Assembly: GCA_942159475.1 (NCBI GenBank)
Contig: OW804098.1
Location: 112,719,916-112,783,915, forward strand
Reading direction: 5' to 3'
From: Sthenelais limicola
Lineage: Eukaryota > Annelida > Polychaeta > Phyllodocida > Sigalionidae
Length of the DNA: 64,000 nt
Position numbers and translations under genes: made by a program. Below the pieces are notes generated by a model, which was not told where the DNA came from, did no database searches, and worked only from the letters and a program-made list of their open reading frames with translations. Positions 12,001 through 23,130 of the stretch are shown here, piece after piece (positions within the stretch are counted from its first letter, which is position 1; each line of letters begins with the position of its first letter).

Positions 12001-15000
12001 CTAATGCCCACGAAAATCCTTAAACCCTGTATGATAGCTCTCAGCAAACAATTCGCTTATTTATTTAATCTCTCTTTACAAACTTCTAAAGTACCGATGG
12101 CATTTAAAACTGCTATAGTTACTCCTCTCTTTAAAGAAGGAAAAAAGAATGACACTAGTAATTATAGGCCGATATCTTGCATTAACCTTCCGGCCAAAAT
12201 ATTAGAAAGTTGTATACAAAGACAAGTCACTTCATTTTTAGAAAAAGAATCTTTATTGTGTGAATCACAATTCAGTTTTAGAGGGGGGAAATCTATCAAC
12301 AACGCCCTTGATCATCTGCTAAATTATACTTATGATAATATTGATAATAATAAATTAACCAACATGATATTTTTAGAATTTAAAAAAGCTTTTGATACCG
12401 TTAACCATGATATTTTACTTAATAAATTGAAGAATTTCGGAATTGATAATGACTCTCATAATTGGTTTCAGGATTATTTAAGGGACAGAACCCAAAGGGT
12501 TGTCGTTGATGGATTCCTTTCCAGCTTACAAACGGTAAATTGCGGGGTACCCCAAGGAACTTCTTTGGGACCATTAATGTTCATTTTATACATCAACGAT
12601 TTACATAAGGTTATTAAAAATAGCAATATACAACACTTTGCTGATGATACTGTCATTTACAAATCCAGAGACAAAAATTCTGTTAGTACTAAGGAAATAC
12701 AAGAGGATCTGGATAGAGTCGCTGTCTGGTGTGCGAGAAATAAGATCTCATTGAACATAGGTAAATATAAATCTATGACAGTTAGTCTGAAACCTGTTAA
12801 AAATAATATTGAGAATTACTCTATTGGTAATCAAAAAATAGACAGGGTTAAACAGGGTCAATTTAACAGGGTCAATTTAACAGGGTCAATTTATAACGTA
12901 AAGAAAATCATTACGGTTGATTTTATTTGAAAGATAGCGAAGATTGTACCTGTCATACTTAAACATATTCTGATATCAGAAGAGATATCATTCTAAACAT
13001 TAATGTTTAATCGTCAAATGTAATATTGAAAATAAATCCACCCACAAATGTATGTCTTGAAACTAAAAAGAACTAATGACAAGGAAGAAACAACTATAAC
13101 CAACATGAAGATCCACAACTCAGAAAAACACCTAATAATAAATGGACTTAGAAAAACATCTAATATTGAATAGATAAAAACAACCAGCAAGGACATTCTA
13201 TCGGTACGAACTATCTTAATAAATTTCAAATTTACCATAAATTAAAAAACATTTTATCCTATAGACTTTTTGCCAAACTTGTATGTTAACTTAAGTTTTA
13301 TCATTGTTAGTTTAAGTCGGCTCGAACGCAAATTGTACATTATTATTTAAAAGGGCCCCCCAGGAAGATCACCTTGGTGAGGACTGTGTCCTTTTCTACT
13401 GATTATATTATCTCATTGTACATGTAATTGTGAATAAAAATTTTATATATTTATATTTGTTATAATAATAGTATACATCTGGTACAACTAGTACAGGCTA
13501 TAATTATTATTTGGAAAAATCAATTTTTTAAAATTTGTCACTACTTGGTGAAAATCTTTAGTTTGTAAGTAAGTCATATTGAATAACTACTCATATTTTT
13601 GTTTGTTAGCGTAATAAACATGTACTTGGAAGTAGGTAAAAGTAGTATGATATCTCACAAGTAGCCTAGGAAGACAGTGCCTACATTTCATGCTAAATGT
13701 ATTCAGGCCAAAAAGAAAAATAGGTGTGTTTCCAACTTATCTGGCTGAAAACTAGGTAGGGGGAAGGGTAACTTTTTAAAAAATATTTTTTAGGAAACAG
13801 CCTCCCAGGAATTGAAAAAAATGTCTATTTTATAACAAAAGTTGTTTTAAACATGGGAACTGTGCGTTTTTGAGTTCCGGGTTAGGAAAACCTGTTCCTG
13901 CTTTTATAAGCTTTTTTTGTCAAAAATCCAAAAAAAGTAACATAGGTAAAATAGGGAGGGAGGTAGGGGAAGGTTTTTCTACTATGTAGGGGGGGGGTAT
14001 ATCAGAAACACACCTATTTTTCCCCCCCTAACATTGAGTCCCTGCAACTAGTTAATCAATTAAATGTTTGTTCTAATTGATTTCAACAGCTTCTGATGAA
14101 ACAATATTTGACATCACATCAGTGGCAGGGACAGAGGAGCTGAATGCTACATCAACTGAAGCAACAACTGCCTGGAATCTATCAACGGACACATCCGGTT
14201 CAGAGGCTGTACCACCGCTTGTTCTACCGCAAGGCTTCTACATTTTTTTCATGGCAGTCCGTATTCTCTGGGCCATCTTTGCTATATTTGGCAACTCTCT
14301 CACCATCACAACTGTCTATAAATATGAACTTCTACAGACCAATTCCAACTACTTTATCTGCAGTTTGGCCGTGGCAGACATGATCAGTGTCCTTGGGCTG
14401 CCATTTGAATTTTTGCATGATGCCCACAGAAGTGGAAAGGCCTTCATAACATTTTGCCTTACTGAGAAGACAATCTCACTCATTCATTCAAGGGGTAATT
14501 TTAATAATATATTCCTAATCGCAGCTGATCGGCTGTTTTGTGTGGCAAGTCCATTGCAGTACAAAAGGTTGGTTACAGGGAAGGTAGTGTTTGTCATTGT
14601 GTGCATCATCTGGATTCACCTATGCCTGGAGACTCCTCTGATTATGGTCTTCCATAATAAACTGGATGAAGGGCTCCCTTGTAGGATATTTGTATTCCTG
14701 ACCAAAGATGTTTATGAAAATTACTTCAATCCACGATTTTACATAACATTTATTTCTACCATATTGTGCTACGCAGTCATTGCCGTTATTGCTTATTCAC
14801 ATAAGCGTAAGATCATGGCACAAACAGAGGCATACAATTCAGCTGAGGCACTCCTAATGAAAAAGCAGAATAAGATAACAAAAATGATGGCCACTGTACT
14901 GGGTCTTTACTGCGTAAGTTATTTTGTAGGTCATGTAACAGTTAACCTTCTTCGGTACAATCCAAGCACACCACTGTATATCATAGAGAGGTTGGTTATA

Positions 15001-15132
15001 TTGGTGTTTTACACCAATACCTGGGTCAACCCTCTAATCTATGCCTGGAGGGACCAACAATTGAGGAACCATTTCAAGAAAATGCTCTCCATTAATAATT
15101 CAGTCACTGTTTCAAGTAATGTGCCCATGTAA
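6068..15132 (+). CDS. Class A (rhodopsin-like) GPCR, copy 1, two exons
   Basis: Orphan seven-transmembrane receptor, spliced from 6068-6092 and 14090-15132, about 355 residues. Exon 1 encodes MDFFTRNM plus one base; exon 2 follows a TTTCAACAG acceptor and supplies CT, so the junction codon is ACT (Thr). There is no ATG between the acceptor and TM1, so exon 2 cannot start translation alone. Visible in exon 2: N-glycosylation sites NMT (made by the junction), NAT and NLS in the extracellular N-tail; TM1 with GN (Asn about 77); LAVAD in TM2 (Asp about 105); the Cys131-Cys206 pair; DRL (155-157) in place of DRY; no CWxP in TM6; NPLIY (322-326) in TM7, then a basic helix 8. The short C-tail ends SSNVPM. 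Plasma membrane; ligand unknown. The intron (about 8.0 kb) holds two dead LINEs and several MITEs. Near-identical paralogue at 34950-41834. Confidence 0.88.
6569..6783 (+). mobile_element. MITE family 1 copy
   Basis: TGGGTCAGATTTACAGAAAA at the left and TTTTCTGAGAATCTGACCCA at the right, 215 bp, flanked by TA on both sides (ATATA / TATAA). It lies in intron 1 of GPCR copy 1 and is absent from the matching intron of copy 2 as far as I can see, so it probably arrived after the duplication. Confidence 0.8.
7300..8278. other. Intronic stretch without recognisable content
   Basis: AT-rich intron sequence of GPCR copy 1. There are short internal near-repeats (for example GGTGAACTCATAT around 7265-7320) but no coding signal or transposon ends I can define. 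Confidence 0.5.
8279..10490 (-). pseudogene. CR1/Jockey-group LINE, dead copy A
   Basis: Minus-strand remnant of a single-ORF endonuclease/reverse transcriptase element. In coding order: end of the endonuclease (about 10469-10200) with LIDQIYTN and TSDHFPIF; linker (10144-9884); polymerase (9793-8867) with YRPITVVKYPAKILE, LDFKKAFDTVNH and YFADDTVLY; post-polymerase part (8863-8530) with YLGVDIDN and RPILEYGDTLYN. Breaks: a frameshift at 10145-10200 next to a TATTGG repeat, in-frame TAA at about 9884 and 8868, and an in-frame deletion that fuses GFTSDE to GPLMF, removing the GVPQGSxL motif. 5' truncated inside the endonuclease. The 3' end appears to be AATAAAATCG followed by repeated ATT at 8279-8299, a usual LINE tail. 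Lies in intron 1 of GPCR copy 1. Confidence 0.85.
10500..13450 (+). pseudogene. CR1/Jockey-group LINE, dead copy B
   Basis: Plus strand, head-to-head with copy A. Endonuclease from about 10566: SWNIRS, LIQETWL, VVLGDLNYD, SIDHIYTN, LSDHLP. Polymerase 11776-12930: ITPLFK-type block VTPLFKEGKKN, YRPISCINLPAKILE, FLEFKKAFDTVNH, GVPQGTSLGPLMF, HFADDTVIY. Lesions: TAG at 10971 where related copies have CAG (PPQG); a frameshift near 11280-11303; TGA at 11755; the first catalytic Asp of motif A reads Glu (FLEF rather than FLDF). Coding similarity ends near 12845 in a threefold AACAGGGTCAATTT repeat. The 3' part around 13340-13450 (GGGCCCCCCAGGAAGATCAC, then GTGAATAAAAATTTTATATA) looks like the element's 3' UTR and tail. 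Inactive. Confidence 0.87.
13706..14032 (+). mobile_element. MITE family 3, copy before GPCR-1 exon 2
   Basis: Ends are GGCCAAAAAGAAAAATAGGT GTGTTTCC and GAAACACACCTATTTTTCCC. The interior has G-rich and C-rich runs. A 3' part of the same element sits at the same place before exon 2 of the paralogue (about 40612-40735), so the insertion predates the gene duplication. A third copy in inverse orientation is at 45720-46072. It ends about 57 bp before the exon 2 acceptor. Confidence 0.75.
14090..15132 (+). CDS. GPCR copy 1, second exon (seven-transmembrane domain)
   Basis: Opens after TGTTCTAATTGATTTCAACAG, a good branch-point, pyrimidine and acceptor context, and ends at TAA (15130-15132). The open frame extends upstream through the acceptor to a TTG at 14077, which is not a start. 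Compared with the paralogue, the first half (to TM3/TM4) is almost unchanged, while TM4 to TM7 carries most of the amino-acid replacements and one extra Arg codon (IIERLVIL versus IIELVIL). Confidence 0.92.
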
Positions 15133-15214
15133 ACCATTTTATTGTCGGTTATTTACAACCAGAATGAAAATATTTAGATTTCATGCATGGAGTTTCATAG
15201 CCTTGTCCATTGAC

Positions 15215-15650
15215 GTAGTATAGGCTTATTATATGGAGTGTGTATAGACGTAGTATAGGCTTATTATAATGAGTGTCCGTAGACTTAGTATAGGCTTATC
15301 ATATGGAGTGTGTATAGACTTAGTATAGGCTTATTATATGGAGTGACCATAGACTTAGTATAGGCTTATTATATGGAGTCACCATAGACTTAGTATAGGC
15401 TTATTATATGGAGTGTCCATAGACTTAGTATAGGCTTATTATATGGAGTGTCCATAGACTTAGTATAGGCTTATTATATGGAGTGACCATAGACTTAGTA
15501 TAGGCTTATTATATGGAGTGTCCATAGACTTAGTATAGGTTTATTATATGGAGAGTCCATAGGCTTAGTATAGGTTTATTATATGGAGTGTGTATAGACT
15601 TAGTATAGGTTTATTTTATGGAGTGTGTATAGACTATCGGGGTAAATATA
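15215..15650 (+). repeat. 35-bp minisatellite after GPCR copy 1
   Basis: About 12 tandem units of TTAGTATAGGCTTATTATAT GGAGTGTCCATAGAC, with unit variants differing mainly at GTCC / GACC / GTGT. The same array follows GPCR copy 2 (41935-43290), so it was present before the duplication and has changed length since. Confidence 0.9.
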
Positions 15651-15885
15651 ATTAAATATGGCCGAAATAAGGCGAAAATAGAGGTTTCTGAGCATAGGTG
15701 TAGGAAGCGAAATATTAGCCACAGCCTTCCCAAATGTTGTCTGTGTTATACTAATATCCCCTGCTATCTGTACGCCAAACAATGTAGAGATCTGACAAAT
15801 TTTATTTTTCCAATTGCCTCCTATAATCAAATGCCATTTGGGAGAATTACTCATATGTGACCTTTGAGCCCGAGTACCATTTTTT

Positions 15886-15925
15886 AGAATAGAATAGAAT
15901 AGAATAATCTTTTATTCATCAAAGG
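15886..15925 (-). repeat. AGAAT repeat with LINE/SINE-like 3' end
   Basis: On the minus strand CCTTTGATGAATAAAAGATT is followed by repeated ATTCT. Same design as 4131-4166. The body to about 16143 is not recognisable. Confidence 0.4.
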
Positions 15926-16258
15926 TTTTTACATTTATGTGATGAACAGGTCGACAGGCCTCTGGGTACCATTAAGAATTCATACCCAGATCTTCCAGCC
16001 GTTCCCTTGACTTTAGTGTGATAGACTTGTACATAGTAAAACTCAATAATAATTAACAATATTTTGTAAAAGAAGAAAACCACTTCAATTCTCCTCCTTA
16101 CAATTGTAAATAGGAGAATGTATTTCCAGGAAATATAACCCACAAACCTCTCATGTTAATTGCATTTTTTTCGATTTTCCAACCTTGAAATTCAAGACTT
16201 TTCTGAGAATAGCCCATGTCATTTTGTAAACAAAAAAACATTGAAATAACGTCTATTT

Positions 16259-16292
16259 TTCAACTAGTGACTCATTTTCCTGAAACACATCG
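16259..16292 (-). mobile_element. MITE family 2, isolated end
   Basis: AACTAGTGACTCATTTTCCT GAAACACATCGCAT matches the right end of the family. The rest of the element is missing nearby. Confidence 0.5.
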
Positions 16293-16589
16293 CATACAAT
16301 TTTAACATTAACTATGAGGAAAGACATGACTCAGGTATTCTTCATGGGTCTACTCCCCTAACATCAAAATATGGTGCCTCTCCCCATAGGCCTACCATTA
16401 TGCCACTTGGTCTCTCCAGGTGGCGTACTTGTTTTCACCAGGTGGCAGGTCAAGCCACTGTGCTGAATTTATAATTTTTCCCACAATGTGAGCTCTGCTA
16501 ATACACTTATCTGGTATTTATACACTATGAATATTCTCCATCATGTAGGTAGGAAAATCATGTAAGGGATATCCTTCAACAGTTTATTT

Positions 16590-16996
16590 GTGATCCGTTT
16601 TAGGAAAATAAGTCATAAGTCGCAAAAAAATGGATTTTGAGATATCACCATATTAGAAAACAGGAGATAAGGTGATTTCAATGATAGTAAACACTAGGAC
16701 ACTTAATAAGTATTTCTATATTTTAAGTTTGATATTTATATTTTTGAAAAAAAAAAGTTTGCAATGTTTCTGGATGGGTAATTACCAGTAAAGTAATTAA
16801 ATACTCCATACAAAGGCCTTCAAAATGCAGAGATATATTTAATACAATGTCCTGAAATTTGTTAAATGGGTTTATATGACTATAAGTGCTAAACCCTCTA
16901 AAAATCAGAACATTTCAATAAAGATATCCTGTAAAAAAAACACTTTGAAAAAAATCAATTTTGCGACTTATGACTCATTTTCTTAAAACACATCAC
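16590..16996 (+). mobile_element. MITE family 2 copy
   Basis: Left end GTGATCCGTTTTAGGAAAAT AAGTCATAAGTCGC, right end GCGACTTATGACTCATTTTC TTAAAACACATCAC. About 407 bp, the same length as the 5260 copy. Not coding. Confidence 0.8.
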
Positions 16997-17044
16997 ATTT
17001 GTGTGATTGATCTGTAAGTAAGATGTTGTACCTGTCATAATCAA

Positions 17045-17087
17045 AACCTCCCCCTCCCCCCCCCCCCCACCCTCCCCCCACCCAATC
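17045..17087 (+). repeat. C-rich low-complexity tract
   Basis: A run of CCTCCCC and a 14-C stretch. A second pure C run is at 17430-17446. Simple sequence, probably unstable. Confidence 0.8.
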
Positions 17088-17189
17088 TCATCATCATTAT
17101 TTTCATCAACCGATTGTACTATGATATTATGACTACTATGTATTAACACACACACTTATTATTTGTAATAGATACAGTTCAGATTTCAG

Positions 17190-17411
17190 GGTGTGGCGGA
17201 ATACCGGGAATATCCCGAGCCACATTGACGAATTGGCATATGCCAAATATATTAACCTGTTGATCTGAGTATATTTGGTATTGTGTTGATTTATAATATC
17301 TGCTGTGGGCTATGTTATACAGCATTTTGAAAGTCATTTCTGTCTTAAATGTGGGTTATTTGAGAGAATTAGTGAAGGCTAATTGTACATTTTCTAAAGA
17401 TCTGACCCATG
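17190..17411 (+). mobile_element. MITE family 1, 5'-truncated copy
   Basis: The interior and right end (GTACATTTTCTAAAGATCTG ACCCA) match the family. The left end is replaced by GTGTGGCGGAATACCGGGAA. Confidence 0.6.
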
Positions 17412-17446
17412 TACAGAGAGACTCATTACCCCCCCCCCCCCCCCCC

Positions 17447-18328
17447 ATCCTTTTTTTTATGTTAAGTTGAATTAAATATAATTACAGTACTTGTTTATGG
17501 GCAATTCTCATGAAACGTTGACAAGGGCTATTATATAGATGGGGAAGAAATCAAAGCTTCATATTGTTTAAGTACATATACATACATGGTCAATTCCAGA
17601 AGTTTAATGGTCCTGTCCAGTAATTTTGATGTTTTTCCCTCTTTTTTGTGTGTACAATATCTTCGTCAAATCTTATCAGGTCTAAATAAAATATATAGAG
17701 GCTCCTTGCTGCCATCATGGGCCTACATGAAGGTGGGTGCCTACTATGTCGGGGGGTACCTATATTGGGGTAAGTTTTTCTGAACATTTGGTCAAATATT
17801 TTCCACATATATTGTTCATATGCTCAGAATAGGAAGTCGTTAACATAACACATTGCATAATAGACTCGATCAAGCAGCTTGAAAGATGAATAGTAACAGA
17901 ATAGTTAAATAAATTGTATCCAGACATAGGCACCTGCTGATTTTAGACAAATTGATTTCTTTTCAAAAGAATTTCTCTACCATGAAAAATTAAAGGGTCT
18001 GCCACACAGTCTTTCATGAATATTATTGGCTTTAAATGCATGTCATAGTTACCCCTGTAGGAGATTGATTTTATATGTTTTTTACAGACTTTACTGCCCC
18101 GACATAGGCACCCTGTGATTTTAGCCATTTTTTTTAAAGCCAAAAAGTGGAAATAAAAATATTACCTCCTGTAGTGGTAATGGTTAGTTCTTCTCCAAAG
18201 CACCAGGTGGAGCTACCACTGTTGGTCATTTCTCTATACATTTACTGGGTATAGAAGTCACACGCACTTCTATCTCTTATAATCTCTAGCAACATTTTAT
18301 GGTATTACCAAGTTAATCATAATGTTAA
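17447..18328. other. Non-coding, nothing recognisable
   Basis: No open frame with protein character and no repeat ends. The phrase CATAGGCACCTGCTGATTTTA at 17925 is echoed near 18102 (CATAGGCACCCTGTGATTTT), so there is a short internal duplication. Confidence 0.5.
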
Positions 18329-18600
18329 AGGAACTGTGGCCTTAGTGCCCGTGTTATTGTCTATATTACTTAATCTTTTCACGATTCGTATTTCTTTATG
18401 TCTACTTTCTGACACCATGTTGTACTGTGTACCTGGATTGGTGTACAGGTCTCGAGAGCCAACTTCGGACAGGAATCAGAGTCTTCGGACAATACTTTCC
18501 TCATGCTTGCTTGTTGAGTTTGAATAAAACAGAACGGTTTGGAAATCACTCTTTGGTCTTTATTCTTTGCTAAGAGAACTGGGGTTGTAGTAAAGAACAC
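18329..18600 (+). repeat. Possible solo LTR (weak)
   Basis: Begins TGTGGCC and ends AAGAACA, with an AATAAA-type signal at about 18523 (GAATAAAACAGAACGG) followed by a T-rich stretch. This layout resembles a solo LTR, but I see no target duplication, primer-binding site or second copy. Tentative only. Confidence 0.25.
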
Positions 18601-18604
18601 TATA

Positions 18605-21600
18605 TATATATATTGAATTTTTATTCATCATCATTAAAAAATGGTACAGAAAAGGACTGAAACCTCTACAAGTAGGTCTTCCAGTAAGCCCTAAATAAAA
18701 TATGTAACATAAGTGTTAGAACAATTCAGGTGGATACATGAATACATTACTAATATTACGGTTACACAGATGATACCCATATTGGTGCCACTACACACGT
18801 GGTCATATCAATGTCAATGTAGTGTCATTGTTTTGTATCAACAGTAGATGTTGTGACAGTATCTACAGTCTTAATTATTCCATCATTGGATATTATTAAT
18901 AAATCCTGACTTCTCAGGTTGAAGTTACCTCATCAGTTTTATACAATATCACATTACAAGCATACAGTTTATACGATTTACATTAGTTCAATTCTGTCGT
19001 AATATCATAATTAATACTGTTATCTATGCGACGTAACGACTAGTCCAAAATTGTTGTTATACAAGTTTTAGTCAGTTAAGTTAAGTAATTCATGCCATCG
19101 AGCAAGATCCAGGTTCAATATCTTAGAACAGTACAGTTCTAAGTTGACTTAGATTAAACTTTTGCCAATACAGTACAGTAATGACAAATAAAAGTTTGAA
19201 CAATAATTGTAATTTGTACATTTAATATATAAGACTTTTAAAGAAAAGTCACCCCAAATACAATAATCACATGCGGATCTCTTAACGGGTAGTCTTCATA
19301 ATGAGTTATCGATGTCTCGATCTTATTATAGGCTTTATATGCCTTGGAATGCATAAAATCTCTCAACATTAGAAATTTATCAGCATAGATAATTAATATG
19401 CATATTCTAACAACAACTGACTCATTCTTTTTTTAAGAACGGGTCATTATTTAGGTAATACTGCTGTTGCAGATATTTTCTGAATTCTTTTCTTGAATTA
19501 ATTAATTGTAGTTCAGGTGGCAGACCATTCCACAATGTTGTCATAGTGAAAACATAAGATTTCTTAAAAAGTTCGTTTTTTGGCAATGGGACCCACATAT
19601 TTTTTCCCTTGGCCCTGCTTCTCAGATTAAGGCTCCTCATATCCATGTTTTCATCATTTCTGGATCTCAAGTATGCCTGTTCAAGTATATGATTTTCTCT
19701 TCTTGTTTGTAGGGAGGGCATATTTAGGTCCCTGTGAATCTGCATGGTACTGGTTAACTTGGGAAGCTCAAGAACAATTTTTAATGAGGAGTTTTGGAGA
19801 GATTGTAGTCTCTGCAGGTATTTTTGATTGGCCGAGCTATAAAATACGTCCCCATAGTCGATGTGAGGCAATATTGTCGTCTTATATAAGAGAAGTAATG
19901 TTTTTCTCGCAAATACTATATAATTTAGACATTGCCTTTATTTTCACCTTTATTAAGTTAATTTTCCTATCCAGAAATTGTTTAAAGTTCAACTGACGGT
20001 CGAGCTCAATTGCCAGGTACTTATATGCATGTACTGATTCCAACCTATGACCATTTATGGAATAATCCGCCACATTTTTTATTGTTGGTTTGGTGCAGAT
20101 AGAGACAGTCTTACATTTCTTTATATTCAATGAGATTTGATTCAACCTACACCATTCAACTATACTGTCTAAATCAGTTTGTAAGTTCTGGACCGCCCCT
20201 TCACTGGTAGACCTACATCCGCACGTTACTGGTGCAGATTCGGATGTGACCCCATTTAAGAATGTTTTTTGCGATCTATTACTCAAGTATTCCCAGAACC
20301 ACTCAACAGCCTTACCTTTAACCCCATATAATTCGAGTTTTTTCATCAATAATTTGTGATTCACAGTATCAAAGGCTTTTCGAAAGTCGAGGAAAATCAA
20401 ATCCGTTATTTTCCTTTCATTAATATTATTGTAAACTGTCTGTAGTAACTTATCGTGGGCTTCAATAACAGACATACCACTCCTAAAGCCAAATTGTTCT
20501 TTACTAAGAAAGTTATTAATTTCATAGTAGACCGAGAGTTGGTTCTGGATGCAACTTTCTAAAATTTTTGCAGGGAGAGATATACATGATATAGGTCGGT
20601 AGTTGCCGGGGCTTTTCTTGTCACCCTCTTTATAAAGAGGAGTAACAACAGCGTCCTTAAATACCTGTGGTATCTTACAATATTCTATAGAGAGGTTATA
20701 AAGAAAAGCAAATTGTTCACTAAGGGCCAGCATGCAAGGTTTTAATATCTTTGTCGCTAACAAGTTAATACCGGAGGCCTTGTAGTTACCCACTTTCTTC
20801 AGTGATAATTCGACCACTGCTTTCGTTATAGGAGTAAATTAAAAAATGTTATCAGTAATGCTATCTCTTGTGAGGTTACTAAAATCACTTTCTCTTTTTT
20901 CTAACTTACTCGCCAACGTGGGTCCAACATTTACAAAGTAGTTATTTACTTCATTAGCAGCATCAATTCCTTTTAAAGTGAGTCCCTCAGCATTCGTTAT
21001 TTTAGTTTCATTGTTGGCTACTTTGATTTTGTCCGCAGACAAGAATGGTTTGAGTATCTCCCAAAGCTTGTGCGGATCCTTACTATTTTCTGAGATTTTT
21101 TCTTTAAGATATTTATTTTTTGCCTCTTTTATACATATATTTACCTTGCACCTTAGGTCCCTAGGAACTTTCCAATGTTCATTCTTACCAGTGAGTTTGG
21201 CCTTGTTAAAAGCTTTATCCCTCTGTTTGCCAAGGTCAACTATTTCCTTACCATACCATAGGGGCAATTTCTTTACCTTTTTAAAGCTTTTCCCAGGGCA
21301 CATCCTATCAACATAAGTAATTATATTTGTGTATAGTAATTCCCAGACCTCATCAACACATCTCAGTTTATAGTATTCAGTCCAGTCCAGGTTCCTCAAA
21401 ATTTCTCTAAGAATTTTTAGGTCTAAACATTTAGTATTTCTTGCTGAGAAGGTTTCATATTTATATTCATTCCTAATTTTTTTTAGTTGAGTAAAAACTG
21501 GAAGATTATTAATTTCTATGGAACCACTCCTGTTTGTAATATTACTGTTAGTGTAGATGTGATCAATCGTAGTGGCCGAGGATCCACTAATACATGTTTT

Positions 21601-22190
21601 TGTTGTTATCATTTGCTGAAGGTTGTGACTATGTAACAGGTTCTTAAACTTTTCTGCCCCTTCTGAGCCACTCTCATTAATAAGTCTAAAGTCGTAATTG
21701 AAATCTCCTAGAATTATTATTTCCTTAGATTCATCAACGTTCTGTAAGACTAATTCAATTTTATCAATTGCTTCAGAAAGCAGTCCCTGGGGGGGTCTAT
21801 AGAAGTTTACCACTATTTTATTCTTCATGAATTTCTTTGCTATCTCAAAGACCTGTAATTCAAGGTCATTATCAGAGCAGTTCATTTCAGAATATTCATC
21901 TTCTATGATATCTAATGATGAGTGGACGTAGGTTATCAAACCTCCTCCTCTTCTCCTTCTCTTACGGTCCTGCCTTATTTGATTATAATCTGAGATTTGC
22001 ACCTGTTTATCATAGGTATTTTTATTAAGCCATGTTTCTTGTATGGCAATCACTTGAGGATTTGAGTTATCTATGAATTGGCTAATCTGATCAAATTTAG
22101 GTACGATACTTCTAACGTTCCACGACACAACCTTCAGCCCTTTGAGTTTGGAAAAATCTAATAAAGTTAAACTTTTTCCTTCCATTTTAC
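18605..22190 (-). pseudogene. CR1/Jockey-group LINE, nearly full-length dead copy C
   Basis: Minus strand. Endonuclease and linker 22185-20839: SWNVRS, IQETWL, ILGDFNYD, TIDHIYTN. The catalytic SDH motif is deleted (EINNLPVF, where copy B has NLSDHLP). Polymerase 20817-19882: YRPISCISLPAKILE, FLDFRKAFDTVNH. An in-frame deletion joins TCG to CRSTSEGA, removing the GVPQG block and the catalytic FADD. C-terminal part 19871-19422: HIDYGDVFYSSAN and LWNGLPPELQL, typical of the group. Also in-frame TAA at about 20839 and a frameshift near 19882. On the minus strand GATGAATAAAAATTCAATAT at 18605-18630 looks like the 3' tail, giving a 3' UTR of about 800 bp. Both enzymatic centres are lost. Confidence 0.87.
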
Positions 22191-23130
22191 AGTATAGCTG
22201 GGAGGAAGTTTGCCAAAATTCATAAAAAATCGGGCACTTTGTGACAAGTCTTTGAAATTTAGTACAGTGGTAGATATAGGTCTAAGGTTTTCAAAAACCA
22301 CTGCAAACAAATTGGGGTAGCCCCCTGGCGGCCATTATGCACAAAACCAATATGGCTGCCACCAGGAAACAAGAATGTCATATCTCAGCTCCTGATGGCA
22401 CTGATGTAACATTACAGACTTTTCCTCTTTTTGAGCACATGTTACGCATACCAAAAATACATTACTAAGACACCTTTTCCTATTACCAACCAGAGATTCC
22501 TATTTCTGGAACAAATAGTTGCATTACTGATATCTGTTCTACCATTGCAATCACCAGGAAGCGATTGCAAGGGTCTATATTACTATTACCACTACCTCAT
22601 AGCCTATGACCTATGGCATCTCCCTCATTACAGCTCACAGCTCTACCCTTTGAACTATTACCATGATTGTTTACTCCTTTTCCCCTCTCTGCTAATGGTA
22701 AATGTAGCTTTGTTATGTAACACACTTGCACACTCATCGGGAGGTCCTCAGTACACATGAACTCACCACTTGTCAATCCACCCCATCCCCACACTCATAG
22801 TACATGGGAAGCCCCTCTCTCCCACTCGGTCTATGCCTTTTTACCCTATCCAACCCTCAACCACCATACACACCCCTCTCTCTAGCGCTCTCAGCCTCCC
22901 ACCCTCTCTATGCCTTCTCTCTCCATCTCTGGTGGATGTGACTGGAAGAATATCCCAAATCAAAGATAGTATACCTCAGATATTAACATATCCATATGTC
23001 AGGTTGATTATGTGTTGGAATATCTTAGAAAAGGAAAAGGTTATTCCAAAAAGAAAAGCATAGGATATGTTGGATATTTACTATTACACATTGATATATA
23101 TCCTTACCTATTGGGGACAATATAGCTGCT
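22190..23130. other. Non-coding, nothing recognisable
   Basis: No supported gene. Open frames here (for example 22431-22760) have low-complexity composition and no splice or domain support. Confidence 0.5.

Noticed and set aside
14077..14089. TTG as start codon of GPCR copy 1 (and at 40782 in copy 2)
   Set aside because: It lies in the intron before a clear acceptor. The shared upstream ATG exon with matching phase is the better start.
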